This document shows, in pieces, positions 57,182 through 64,000 of a DNA stretch of 64,000 bases (the first letter of the stretch is position 1; each line of letters starts with the position of its first letter). The notes under the pieces were generated by a model. That model was not told the origin of the DNA. It worked only from the letters and a program-made list of their open reading frames with translations, and did not search any database. The stretch is from NCBI RefSeq assembly GCF_004363175.1, contig NZ_SNYR01000001.1:930001-994000 (forward strand). The letters run 5' to 3'. The DNA comes from Maritalea mobilis (GTDB lineage: Bacteria > Pseudomonadota > Alphaproteobacteria > Rhizobiales > Devosiaceae). The position numbers and the translations under genes are program-made.

Positions 57182-58279
57182 ATGGGTTTCAAATGCGGCA
57201 TTGTGGGCCTACCCAACGTAGGTAAATCCACACTTTTCAACGCCCTCACCCGCACAGCAGCGGCACAAGCGGCCAACTTCCCGTTCTGCACCATTGAACC
57301 CAATGTGGGTGAAGTGAGCGTGCCGGATGAGCGGTTGGACAAAATCGCCACCATCGGCAAATCAGCCGAAATCATCCCCACGCGATTGAGCTTTGTGGAC
57401 ATTGCCGGCCTCGTGAAAGGCGCAGCGCAAGGGGAAGGTTTGGGCAACCAATTCTTGGCCAATATCCGCGAAGTGGACGCCATCGCCTATGTGCTGCGTT
57501 GCTTTGAGAACGACGATATTGTGCACGTTGCTGGCAAGGTGGACCCGCTGACCGACGCAGAAGTGGTAGAAACTGAATTGATGCTCGCCGACATGGAGAG
57601 CCTTGAAAAGCGCATTCCAAACTTGGAGAAAAAGCTACGTGGCCAAGACAAGGATGCCAAGGCAACCCTTGATCTGGTGAACCGTGCGCTTGAGGTGTTG
57701 AGAGACGGCAAGCCGGCCCGCTATGTTGAAGTGAGCAAAGACGAACAGAAACTGTTTGATCAGTTGCAATTGCTGACCTCAAAGCCAGCACTTTACATCT
57801 GCAATGTGGACGAAGATTCAGCGGCAGAAGGCAATGAACTCACCAAAAAGGTTGAGGAATATGCCAAAGCGCAAAATGCCCGCATGGTGATTATTTCCGC
57901 TGAGATCGAATCCGAACTCAGCCAATTGGAAGATGCAGAACAGGCCGAATATTTGGAAAGCCTTGGTTTGGAAGAACCTGGCCTAAACCGGATCATCCGC
58001 GAAGGCTATAAGCTGTTGAACCTGCAAACCTACTTCACCGTAGGCCCGAAAGAAGCCCGCGCATGGACCATCACTGAAGGCACCAAAGCTCCACAGGCAG
58101 CTGGCGTGATCCACACTGATTTCGAACGTGGCTTCATCCGTGCTCAAACCATTGCCTATGAAGATTTTGTGGCGCTAGGCGGCGAAGCTGCCGCCAAAGA
58201 AGCAGGCAAGGCCCGCGACGAAGGCAAAGAATATGTGGTGAAAGACGGCGACATCATGCTGTTCAAGTTCAACACATAA
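57182..58279 (+). CDS. ychF: Redox-regulated ribosome-binding ATPase YchF
   Basis: A 365-residue Obg-related P-loop protein that uses ATP instead of GTP. G1 is GLPNVGKSTLFNALTR, with FVDIAGLVKGA as G3 and the NVDE position in place of NKxD. A coiled coil follows and a C-terminal TGS domain ends VKDGDIMLFKFNT. GGAGA lies upstream. A hairpin terminator lies 29 bp after the stop. Confidence 0.96.
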   Translation: MGFKCGIVGLPNVGKSTLFNALTRTAAAQAANFPFCTIEPNVGEVSVPDERLDKIATIGKSAEIIPTRLSFVDIAGLVKGAAQGEGLGNQFLANIREVDAIAYVLRCFENDDIVHVAGKVDPLTDAEVVETELMLADMESLEKRIPNLEKKLRGQDKDAKATLDLVNRALEVLRDGKPARYVEVSKDEQKLFDQLQLLTSKPALYICNVDEDSAAEGNELTKKVEEYAKAQNARMVIISAEIESELSQLEDAEQAEYLESLGLEEPGLNRIIREGYKLLNLQTYFTVGPKEARAWTITEGTKAPQAAGVIHTDFERGFIRAQTIAYEDFVALGGEAAAKEAGKARDEGKEYVVKDGDIMLFKFNT

Positions 58280-58307
58280 GGCTTGCCAAACAGATGCGAC
58301 GAATTGC

Positions 58308-58345
58308 GCCTCGGGTGATTTGATCACTCGGGGCATTTTGTTATT
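58308..58345 (+). terminator. Terminator of ychF
   Basis: GCCTCGGGTGAT pairs with ATCACTCGGGGC (two G-U pairs) across TTG, followed by ATTTTGTTATTTT. Confidence 0.85.
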
Positions 58346-58410
58346 TTCGGGTTGCCGTTATCGTAAATTGATGTACCATCACGTCAACTTGAAACCCCAC
58401 AAATGTGATC

Positions 58411-58896
58411 ATGATGACGCAAAAAGACCGCCTCCATTTTGAAGACCTTGAAGAAGGCACCAAAATTCAGCTCGGCAGCCATACCATCACCAAGGACGAA
58501 ATCATCGAATTCGCCAAGGAGTTTGACCCCCTCCCTTTTCACCTTGATGAAGAAGTGGCGAAAAAATCGCTGTTGGGCGGCTTGGCGTCTTCCGGTTGGC
58601 AAACGGCAGGGCTAACCCTGCGCATGCTGGTGAATGAGTTTCTTGGCAAGATCGCTTCCATGGGCGGGCTAGGCTTTGAAAATCTCAAATGGAAAAAGCC
58701 CTTGATGAAGGGCGACACGTTGACGGGCACCGTAACCATCGCATCGCTCCGCCGTTCGCAATCACACCCCGAGAAAGCCGTGATGGTTTTGGACTTTGAT
58801 ATGCGCAATCAAAAAAACCAGCAAATCATGACCATGAGCTTGGCCAATTTGGTGGCAGTGCGGCACCCTGAGCAAACTAAGGGAGAAGGCGCATGA
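58411..58896 (+). CDS. MaoC-like dehydratase, first of a tandem pair
   Basis: A 161-residue hot-dog-fold protein of the MaoC family that hydrates 2-enoyl-CoA. The catalytic hydratase motif lies in FAKEFDPLPFHLDEEVA (the D-x4-H pair), and SGWQTAGLTLRMLV follows. The start is uncertain: ATG at 58411 or 58414, with no strong ribosome-binding site, and GTG at 58405 is possible. The next MaoC gene overlaps its stop in ATGA. Confidence 0.85.
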   Translation: MMTQKDRLHFEDLEEGTKIQLGSHTITKDEIIEFAKEFDPLPFHLDEEVAKKSLLGGLASSGWQTAGLTLRMLVNEFLGKIASMGGLGFENLKWKKPLMKGDTLTGTVTIASLRRSQSHPEKAVMVLDFDMRNQKNQQIMTMSLANLVAVRHPEQTKGEGA

Positions 58897-59447
58897 CCCT
58901 TTGGTTTGAAGATATTGAACCCGGCACAAGCTGGGAACTGGGCACACACACATTCACCGAAGAAGAGATCATCAGCTTCGCCAAAAAATATGATCCGCAA
59001 TATTTCCACATTGACCCTGTAGCCGCAAAAGATGGCCCCTTTGGCGGCCTTGTAGCTTCTGGCTGGCACACCGTTTCAATGGGCCACAAGGTCATGGTGG
59101 ATTACCTTTACGATCACGACGACATGATGCGCGCCAATGGCGAGGAACCCGGCGTTTCCGGCCCCTCTCCCGGCGTCAACAAGATGCAATTTAAAGCCCC
59201 GGTGCGCCCCGGCGATGAAATCCGCTTTCGGGTGACCGTGGAGTCAAAGCGAAAATCAGCTTCCCTGCCCGGCTGGGGCGTGTTGCTGAATGTGATTGAG
59301 GCGTTCAATCAAGAGGATGAACTGGTTTATCGCTCTGAAATCGCCAGCTTTTCCAAACTGCGCGATTTTAAACCTGGCTTGCGATTGCGCATGGGCATGG
59401 CGCTTGCGGCTATGCCGACCATCGGCAAGATGATCCGCCGTAAATAG
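58893..59447 (+). CDS. MaoC-like dehydratase, second of a tandem pair
   Basis: A 184-residue MaoC hot-dog protein, with the D-x4-H motif in FAKKYDPQYFHIDPVAA and the SGWHTVSM continuation. It resembles the first copy across its length, so the pair arose by duplication, and they may form a heterodimer. It overlaps the first gene by four bases (ATGA) and follows GGAG. The specific acyl-CoA is unknown. Confidence 0.86.
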   Translation: MTLWFEDIEPGTSWELGTHTFTEEEIISFAKKYDPQYFHIDPVAAKDGPFGGLVASGWHTVSMGHKVMVDYLYDHDDMMRANGEEPGVSGPSPGVNKMQFKAPVRPGDEIRFRVTVESKRKSASLPGWGVLLNVIEAFNQEDELVYRSEIASFSKLRDFKPGLRLRMGMALAAMPTIGKMIRRK

Positions 59448-59597
59448 ATTTAAACAGGCCTTAGAGGCGCACACTTGACGGAAAGGCAAAGAATATGCAT
59501 CTTTGCCTTCTCCAACCATGAGGTGACGCCTAAAATGATCAGCTAAGATTTTCCGACGCGACCAATGTTCTAGCGCCTGAGTGCTTTTCAAAGCACG

Positions 59598-59885
59598 ATG
59601 CGGACATATGGGTACGACGAAAATCTGGACGATCAATTGACGACTTTCGTCGTCTCCACGCGTCGATATTTCCCAAATTGTATTTACGTCCCGTGCCGCC
59701 AAGGCACGCCTATATCTATTCCTCAATCTCTCATGGAGAGCGACATGATTTTAATTCCGACAATTCATCAGCAACCCCAAATTTTACTGAATGGCGCAGG
59801 CCATGGGCCGCGCCGCCTGATGAAAGGAATAACGCATGAAAGCGCCCTTTACACACGCCAACCCCAAAGGGGGCAAGGCACCTAA
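59598..59885 (+). CDS. Possible small ORF(s) ahead of the 56-residue gene
   Basis: A 95-codon open frame contains an internal ATG at 59745 with GGAG seven bases upstream, giving a 46-residue peptide ending at 59885. Neither reading resembles a known protein. Its end overlaps the start of the next ORF by 50 bp in another frame. Upstream are two hairpins: GTGCTTT/AAAGCAC (59580-59595) and ACGACGAAA/TTTCGTCGT (59614-59653). It could be a leader peptide or chance. Confidence 0.35.
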   Translation: MRTYGYDENLDDQLTTFVVSTRRYFPNCIYVPCRQGTPISIPQSLMESDMILIPTIHQQPQILLNGAGHGPRRLMKGITHESALYTRQPQRGQGT

Positions 59886-60006
59886 ACACGCACAAAATTT
59901 CTCCAATAATCAACCGCCGTTCGGCGGCAAAGGTTTAAAGGGGCAATTGCCTAAGCCAAAGCCGAATAAGCCACCGAAGAGCTTGAATGATCTGTTGAAG
60001 AAATAG
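59836..60006 (+). CDS. Small basic proline/glycine-rich protein, 56 residues
   Basis: A 56-residue frame, MKAPFTHANPKGGKAPKHAQ onward, highly basic (Lys, Pro, Gly, Asn), ending SLNDLLKK. AAAGGA lies nine bases before the ATG. Composition suggests an unstructured, perhaps RNA- or ribosome-associated protein. I know no named family. It is short enough to be missed by gene callers. It is convergent with the LysE transporter. Confidence 0.65.
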   Translation: MKAPFTHANPKGGKAPKHAQNFSNNQPPFGGKGLKGQLPKPKPNKPPKSLNDLLKK

Positions 60007-60010
60007 CCGA

Positions 60011-60038
60011 AAAGCCCCGCGCAACATTTGCGTGGGGC
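60011..60038 (-). terminator. Terminator of the downstream LysE-type transporter
   Basis: On the minus strand, GCCCCACGC pairs with GCGCGGGGC across a seven-base loop and is followed by TTTT. It lies just beyond the LysE gene's stop. Confidence 0.7.
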
Positions 60039-60044
60039 ACCCAA

Positions 60045-60677
60045 CTAAGGGGATGTGATCAACTTTATGCCCGCCGCGCCAAACACAACGGTCATCACCC
60101 CATCTATTCCCCGTTTAGCACTTCGATAAAGCTGAACGGCATGGGCAGTAGAAAACAAATAAGCGTAGCTATAGTTGAGGGTCATGGAGCAAGTGCCCGC
60201 CAGAGCAAAGATGAAAAAGCTCATCCACCAAGGCGCGCCCGGACACATGCCCATGGTGATCACCGCACCCCAGGCAAACACAGCTTTCGGGTTGGTCAAA
60301 TGCAAGGCAATACCGCCGAAAAACAAACTCACCAGAGAAGTATCCGCAGGCGCAGCCAACTCAGCAGAGGCAGGCGAGCGGAAGCTCACAAAGCTCTTAT
60401 AGGCCAAATATAATAGATAAAGACCGCCGACAATTTTCAGCACAATCAGCAATTGCGCAAATTGTTGCAGTGCCGCGACCAGACCGGCAGCAGCAAGAAT
60501 GCCCCAAAAGAGTGAGCCGACAATGATGCCGCTTGCACGCACAAAGCCCGCCTTGCGGCCCAAAGAAGCCGATGTTTGGCACACCGACAAAGTTGCTGGC
60601 CCCGGACTGCCGCTGGCCAGCACGAACACGCCAAGCGCAAACAGAAGTTGCGGCAAGTGGGCGATGATCTCGTGCAA
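60045..60677 (-). CDS. LysE family amino-acid exporter
   Basis: A 210-residue inner-membrane protein with about six helices. SGSPGPATLSVCQTSASLGR near residue 22 is the family motif. Likely exports amino acids or derivatives; substrate unknown. It starts two bases after the apt stop, so it is in the same transcript as apt, although the functions seem unrelated. Confidence 0.86.
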   Translation of the reverse strand: MHEIIAHLPQLLFALGVFVLASGSPGPATLSVCQTSASLGRKAGFVRASGIIVGSLFWGILAAAGLVAALQQFAQLLIVLKIVGGLYLLYLAYKSFVSFRSPASAELAAPADTSLVSLFFGGIALHLTNPKAVFAWGAVITMGMCPGAPWWMSFFIFALAGTCSMTLNYSYAYLFSTAHAVQLYRSAKRGIDGVMTVVFGAAGIKLITSP

Positions 60678-60679
60678 GA

Positions 60680-61207
60680 TCAGTCGCCTTCAAACTCAAT
60701 CAAGAAGTGCGTATTGATGTTCTGCGCGCGGATTTTGTCTGCCCCACCAAGATCAGGCAAATCAATCACGAAGGCTGCATCTTCCAGCACAGCGCCAGAC
60801 CGACGGATCAGCGAAATCGCGGCGATGGCCGTGCCACCAGTGGCCACCAAATCGTCGACCAGCAAAACCTTGTCGCCTTCTTTCACAGCGCCAGCATGCA
60901 TCTCAATGGTGTCCACACCATATTCCAATGCGTAATTCTGCCCGATAGTTTCGCCCGGCAATTTGCCTGCCTTACGGATGGGCACAAACCCAACACCCAA
61001 CTCAATGGCCAAGCCTGCGCCAAAAATAAAACCCCGCGCTTCAATGCCAGCCACATGGGTAATCCCCTTATCCCGAAATGGCGCGGCAAGCTGGGTGATG
61101 CTTTCGCGAAAGCCTTCAGGATGTTCAATCAGTGACGTGATGTCACGAAATTGCACCCCGGCTTTTGGATAATCAGGAATGGTGCGGATAAGGGTTTTCA
61201 GGTCCAT
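60680..61207 (-). CDS. apt: Adenine phosphoribosyltransferase
   Basis: A 175-residue purine salvage enzyme that joins adenine and PRPP to AMP. It opens DLKTLIRTIPDYPKAGVQFR. The adenine/PRPP region GIEARGFIFGAGLA and the PRPP loop VLLVDDLVATGGTAIAA are intact. It is read leftwards downstream of petC and shares a transcript with the LysE gene. Prs in this window makes its PRPP. Confidence 0.95.
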   Translation of the reverse strand: MDLKTLIRTIPDYPKAGVQFRDITSLIEHPEGFRESITQLAAPFRDKGITHVAGIEARGFIFGAGLAIELGVGFVPIRKAGKLPGETIGQNYALEYGVDTIEMHAGAVKEGDKVLLVDDLVATGGTAIAAISLIRRSGAVLEDAAFVIDLPDLGGADKIRAQNINTHFLIEFEGD

Positions 61208-61322
61208 AATGCTAGCGCCTTTTTCGGTTTAGCTCGTTGAATTCACAAGTGACCGATAGCGTTTTTAACAGGCGCGTCGCACCAATACCACCATGAAACC
61301 CAATTTTTGAACAAAGAATAAA

Positions 61323-61352
61323 AAAAGCCCGACCAAAAGGCCGGGCTTTTAA
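61323..61352 (-). terminator. Terminator of the petABC operon
   Basis: On the minus strand, AAAAGCCCGG pairs with a GGGCTTTT arm around CCTTTTGGT and is followed by T residues, 22 bp beyond petC. Confidence 0.85.
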
Positions 61353-61373
61353 ATCTTATATCAACAGCAGATC

Positions 61374-62222
61374 TTAGTGATCCACGCTGCTCCAAAGCTT
61401 ACGCTTCACCATGTACATCATGCCAGCGAACAGGAACAAGAACATCAAAACGTTGAAGCCAAGGGCTTTGCGTGATGTCATGTCTGGCTCCGCCAACCAC
61501 ATCATGAAGGCAGCAATATCTTTGGCATATTGATCAACTGTTTCAGGTGCTTCACCTTCATAGTCAACCATTTCGTCAAATAGTGGAGGCGCCATTGCCA
61601 AAGTACCACCAGTACCGTGGAAATGATCGTTCCAATATTGACCAGCGCCAACTTCCACACCTTCTGGGGCATCATTATAGCCAGTCAAAAGGTTGTAGAT
61701 GTAGTCCGCGCCACCTTCTTGATAGGCAGTGAAATAATTGCCAATCCAGTTCGGGAACTTCTGCGGCACGTTGCGGGCTTTTGCCAACACTGAGAAATCA
61801 GGAGGCATTACACCGCCGTTGGCATCTTTCGCATCTTGCACAGTTTCAAATGGGCTTGGCCATTTGTCAGCTGGTACACCAGAACGCTCGCCATCAATGT
61901 GCTCAGGGTCCTGAATAGTGTAGCTGGCTGCAAGGGCTTTAACTTGAGCCTCTGAATATTCAGGGCCGCCCTCTTTTTCCAACATGCGGAAGCTAAACAG
62001 CTCCGCACCGTGACAGGCAGAACAAACTTCCTGAAACACTTGGAAACCGCGCTGCAATTGCGCTTTGTCGTAAGTGCCGAAAACGCCGCCAAATGTCCAA
62101 TCGATCAATTTGGCTTCAGGGCCACTATGTTCACCGCCACCAGCAGCATAAGCGCTGCCAGCGAGCATTCCAGAAGCAGCGATAAGAGCTGCGCCGATGA
62201 GTGAATTCAGTTTTTTCATCAT
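61374..62222 (-). CDS. petC: Cytochrome c1 of the bc1 complex
   Basis: A 282-residue haem protein of respiratory complex III. A signal peptide (residues 1-27, cleavage near AYAAG) is followed by the haem-attachment motif CSACH (C67, C70, H71). The sixth ligand methionine is likely in GGTLAMAPPLFDE. A single C-terminal transmembrane helix (about 258-276) anchors it. It passes electrons from the Rieske protein to cytochrome c or a quinol-linked oxidase. Start follows GGAG; it is eight bases after petB. Confidence 0.96.
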   Translation of the reverse strand: MMKKLNSLIGAALIAASGMLAGSAYAAGGGEHSGPEAKLIDWTFGGVFGTYDKAQLQRGFQVFQEVCSACHGAELFSFRMLEKEGGPEYSEAQVKALAASYTIQDPEHIDGERSGVPADKWPSPFETVQDAKDANGGVMPPDFSVLAKARNVPQKFPNWIGNYFTAYQEGGADYIYNLLTGYNDAPEGVEVGAGQYWNDHFHGTGGTLAMAPPLFDEMVDYEGEAPETVDQYAKDIAAFMMWLAEPDMTSRKALGFNVLMFLFLFAGMMYMVKRKLWSSVDH

Positions 62223-62230
62223 CTCAACTC

Positions 62231-63493
62231 CTATTCTGCAGCTTCTGTTTTGTGTTTAGCCAACACGCTTTCAGAAATGCTTGCAGGCAATGGCAAAGTG
62301 GTCTCAATCCGCGGCAAGAATGGCAGAATGATCAAGAAGTAAGCGAAATAATAGAATGTCGCTGTTTTAGACAAGATCACATATACGCCTTCAGCTGGCT
62401 GCGCACCGAGATAGGTCAAGCCAATAAAGTTCACAATCCAGATCCAGTAGAACCACTTAAACATCGGACGGAAGGCACCTGAGCGCACTTTCGAACGGTC
62501 CAACCAAGGCACGATGAACCAAATTGCAATCGAACCAAACATAGCGATAACACCGCCAAGTTTACTGTCGATCGGACCGATATTGAAATCGATCGCACGC
62601 AAGATGGCGTAGAATGGCAAGAAGTACCATTCAGGCACAATGTGCGGAGGTGTAACTTGTGGATCAGCCGGGATGTAGTTGTCTGGGTGGCCCAAAATGT
62701 CTGGTGCGAAGAAGACGAACCAAGCAAATGGGATCATGAACACTACGATCGCGAACAGATCTTTCATAGTCAAATATGGGTGGAACGGCACGGTGTCCGC
62801 TTTTGTTTTCACTTCCACGCCAGTCGGGTTGTTGTTGCCCGGCACATGCAATGCCCAGATGTGCAAGCCAACAACGCCAGCAATCATAAATGGCAGCAAA
62901 TAGTGAAGTGAGAAGAAGCGGTTCAATGTGGCGTTGTCTACCGCAAAGGCACCACGCAAGAACACCATCAAGCCTTCACCAACCAACGGAATGGCTGAGA
63001 AGAAGTTGGTGATCACGGTCGCCGCCCAGAAGCTCATTTGGCCCCATGGTAGAACGTAACCCATAAAGGCTGTTGCCATCATCAACAAGAAAATCACAAC
63101 GCCCAAAATCCATAGCACTTCGCGCGGCGCTTTATATGAACCATAATAAAGGCCACGGAAAATGTGGATATAAACTGCCAGGAAGAAGAAAGACGCGCCG
63201 TTTGCGTGCGCTGCCTGAATAATCCGACCCCAGTTCACATCACGACGGATATGCTCAACAGAGTTAAAAGCAAGATCAGCGTGCGGTGTATAGTGCATCG
63301 CCAAGATCACGCCAGTCACAATCTGGATCACCAAGAAGATGGCCAAGATGCCACCAAAGGTCCAGAAATAGTTCAAATTCTTTGGTGATGGAAAATCAAC
63401 AAATGAATCATAGCCCAAACGGATGATGGGCAAACGCTCATCCATCCATTTTTCAAAACCGGTTTTCGGTTCGTATGTACTTTTATGCGACAT
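62231..63493 (-). CDS. petB: Cytochrome b of the bc1 complex
   Basis: A 420-residue membrane protein with eight helices and two b haems, which oxidises and reduces quinones at the Qo and Qi sites. The haem histidines sit in [20 protein letters not shown] and [17 protein letters not shown]. The Qo motif PEWY is present in [12 protein letters not shown]. It begins ELPI-like [13 protein letters not shown]. Next to petC and petA in the usual fbc order. Confidence 0.97.
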   Translation of the reverse strand: MSHKSTYEPKTGFEKWMDERLPIIRLGYDSFVDFPSPKNLNYFWTFGGILAIFLVIQIVTGVILAMHYTPHADLAFNSVEHIRRDVNWGRIIQAAHANGASFFFLAVYIHIFRGLYYGSYKAPREVLWILGVVIFLLMMATAFMGYVLPWGQMSFWAATVITNFFSAIPLVGEGLMVFLRGAFAVDNATLNRFFSLHYLLPFMIAGVVGLHIWALHVPGNNNPTGVEVKTKADTVPFHPYLTMKDLFAIVVFMIPFAWFVFFAPDILGHPDNYIPADPQVTPPHIVPEWYFLPFYAILRAIDFNIGPIDSKLGGVIAMFGSIAIWFIVPWLDRSKVRSGAFRPMFKWFYWIWIVNFIGLTYLGAQPAEGVYVILSKTATFYYFAYFLIILPFLPRIETTLPLPASISESVLAKHKTEAAE

Positions 63494-63504
63494 AAATGCC
63501 CCCC

Positions 63505-64000
63505 TTAACCGATCTTCACAACTGTGTCGGACAAGAATTCATAGTCTGGCACAACCAAGTTTTTCGGTGCTGGACCCTTACGGATACGACCAGCCGTATC
63601 ATAGTGCGAACCGTGACATGGACAGAACCAGCCATCATATTCGCCGCTCTCACCCACAGGCACACAACCAAGGTGCGTGCAGTTCGCGATCATGATCAAC
63701 CATTCTTCATGGCCTTCTTTCACGCGCTGAGCGTCTGTTTCAGGATCCTTCAACGCGTCCAAAGGAACGGCGCGTGCTTCTTCGATCTCAGCTTCAGTCC
63801 GGTGGCGCACAAATACCGGGAAACCCCGCCATTTAATGGTCACTGACTGCCCAACCCCAACTGAGGAAAGGTCAAACTCGATCGACGCCAACGCCAAAAC
63901 GGAAGCATCTGGATTCATTTGGTCAATGAGGGGCCATGCCACTGCGGCCGCGCCTACAGCGCCCACGGCACCCGTTGCAACATAGAGAAAATCTCTTCTG
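63505..64000 (-). CDS. petA: Rieske iron-sulphur protein, 5' end beyond the window
   Basis: The visible 164 residues end at 63505. The reading frame remains open to the window's right edge, so the start codon is outside. Visible first residues [20 protein letters not shown] form a twin-arginine-type signal anchor. The [2Fe-2S] ligands are CTHLGC and CPCHGSHY, both intact, with the 'GPAPKNL' proline loop after. The protein carries electrons from quinol to cytochrome c1. It is the first gene of petABC. Confidence 0.95.
   Translation of the reverse strand, partial: RRDFLYVATGAVGAVGAAAVAWPLIDQMNPDASVLALASIEFDLSSVGVGQSVTIKWRGFPVFVRHRTEAEIEEARAVPLDALKDPETDAQRVKEGHEEWLIMIANCTHLGCVPVGESGEYDGWFCPCHGSHYDTAGRIRKGPAPKNLVVPDYEFLSDTVVKIG

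Overview
This 64 kb window is chromosomal DNA from an alphaproteobacterium of roughly 50-55% G+C. It most resembles a marine member of the Hyphomicrobiales (Rhizobiales). The evidence for that placement is gene content and order: carB-greA-trxB-lsrB/vtlR, uvrC-pgsA-moaD-moaE, prs-rplY-pth-ychF-maoC-maoC and petABC. It is supported by a GTTC-N7-GTTC (alphaproteobacterial) LexA box before uvrB and by small RNAs with CCUCCUCCC loops. The genus is not resolved from sequence alone. I see no rRNA, tRNA, CRISPR array, prophage or intact insertion sequence; almost everything is housekeeping or ordinary accessory chromosome.

Layout. Positions 1-3.2 kb: a GyrI-like domain protein, a GNAT acetyltransferase, a glutathione S-transferase and an EamA transporter. 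3.3-11.2 kb: carB, a truncated haemoglobin divergent from an NsrR-like Rrf2 regulator with a clear operator between them, cspA, greA, trxB and the LysR regulator lsrB/vtlR. 11.2-13.6 kb: the most interesting stretch, four paralogous small RNAs (A-D) spaced among a LysE exporter and a PEP-mutase-family gene. 13.7-20.7 kb: msrP, a ribokinase/nucleoside hydrolase pair, an aspartate aminotransferase, envelope proteins and a class V aminotransferase. 20.7-28.2 kb: transporters, DUF proteins, a structured RNA ahead of tdk, a thioesterase, a secreted SH3/beta-gamma-crystallin protein, a SIMPL protein and an MFS pump. 28.2-35.2 kb: SOS-boxed uvrB, recQ flanked on both sides by the same three-module palindromic repeat, and a PLP decarboxylase with an ArsR regulator. 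35.7-42.6 kb: membrane proteins, two EamA transporters, a Ca2+/Na+ antiporter and an SDR enzyme. 42.6-45.8 kb: uvrC-pgsA-moaD-moaE. 45.9-51.6 kb: ilvE, a MarR regulator, a diguanylate cyclase, csaA-proC-ybjN and ubiK. 51.8-59.4 kb: lgt-midA-pgeF, prs, rplY, pth, ychF and two MaoC genes. 59.6-64 kb: small ORFs, a LysE transporter, apt and the cytochrome bc1 operon petABC, read leftwards and cut at the window edge inside petA.

Main discovery candidate. Each of the four small RNAs has one to three hairpins with a C-rich anti-Shine-Dalgarno loop, which fits the described 'cuckoo' RNA architecture. All four share an identical 68-bp promoter layout: CCATGCA, then ATGC/GCAT/ATGC half-sites repeated every 11 bp, then TTGnnA-N17-CATAta. 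The first half-site pair is a T-N11-A LysR-type box centred near -65. The nearest regulator gene, immediately upstream, is lsrB/vtlR. The sequence therefore suggests a LysR-controlled regulon of redundant translation-blocking small RNAs beside trxB and msrP. In other Rhizobiales the equivalent place beside lsrB holds the AbcR small RNAs.
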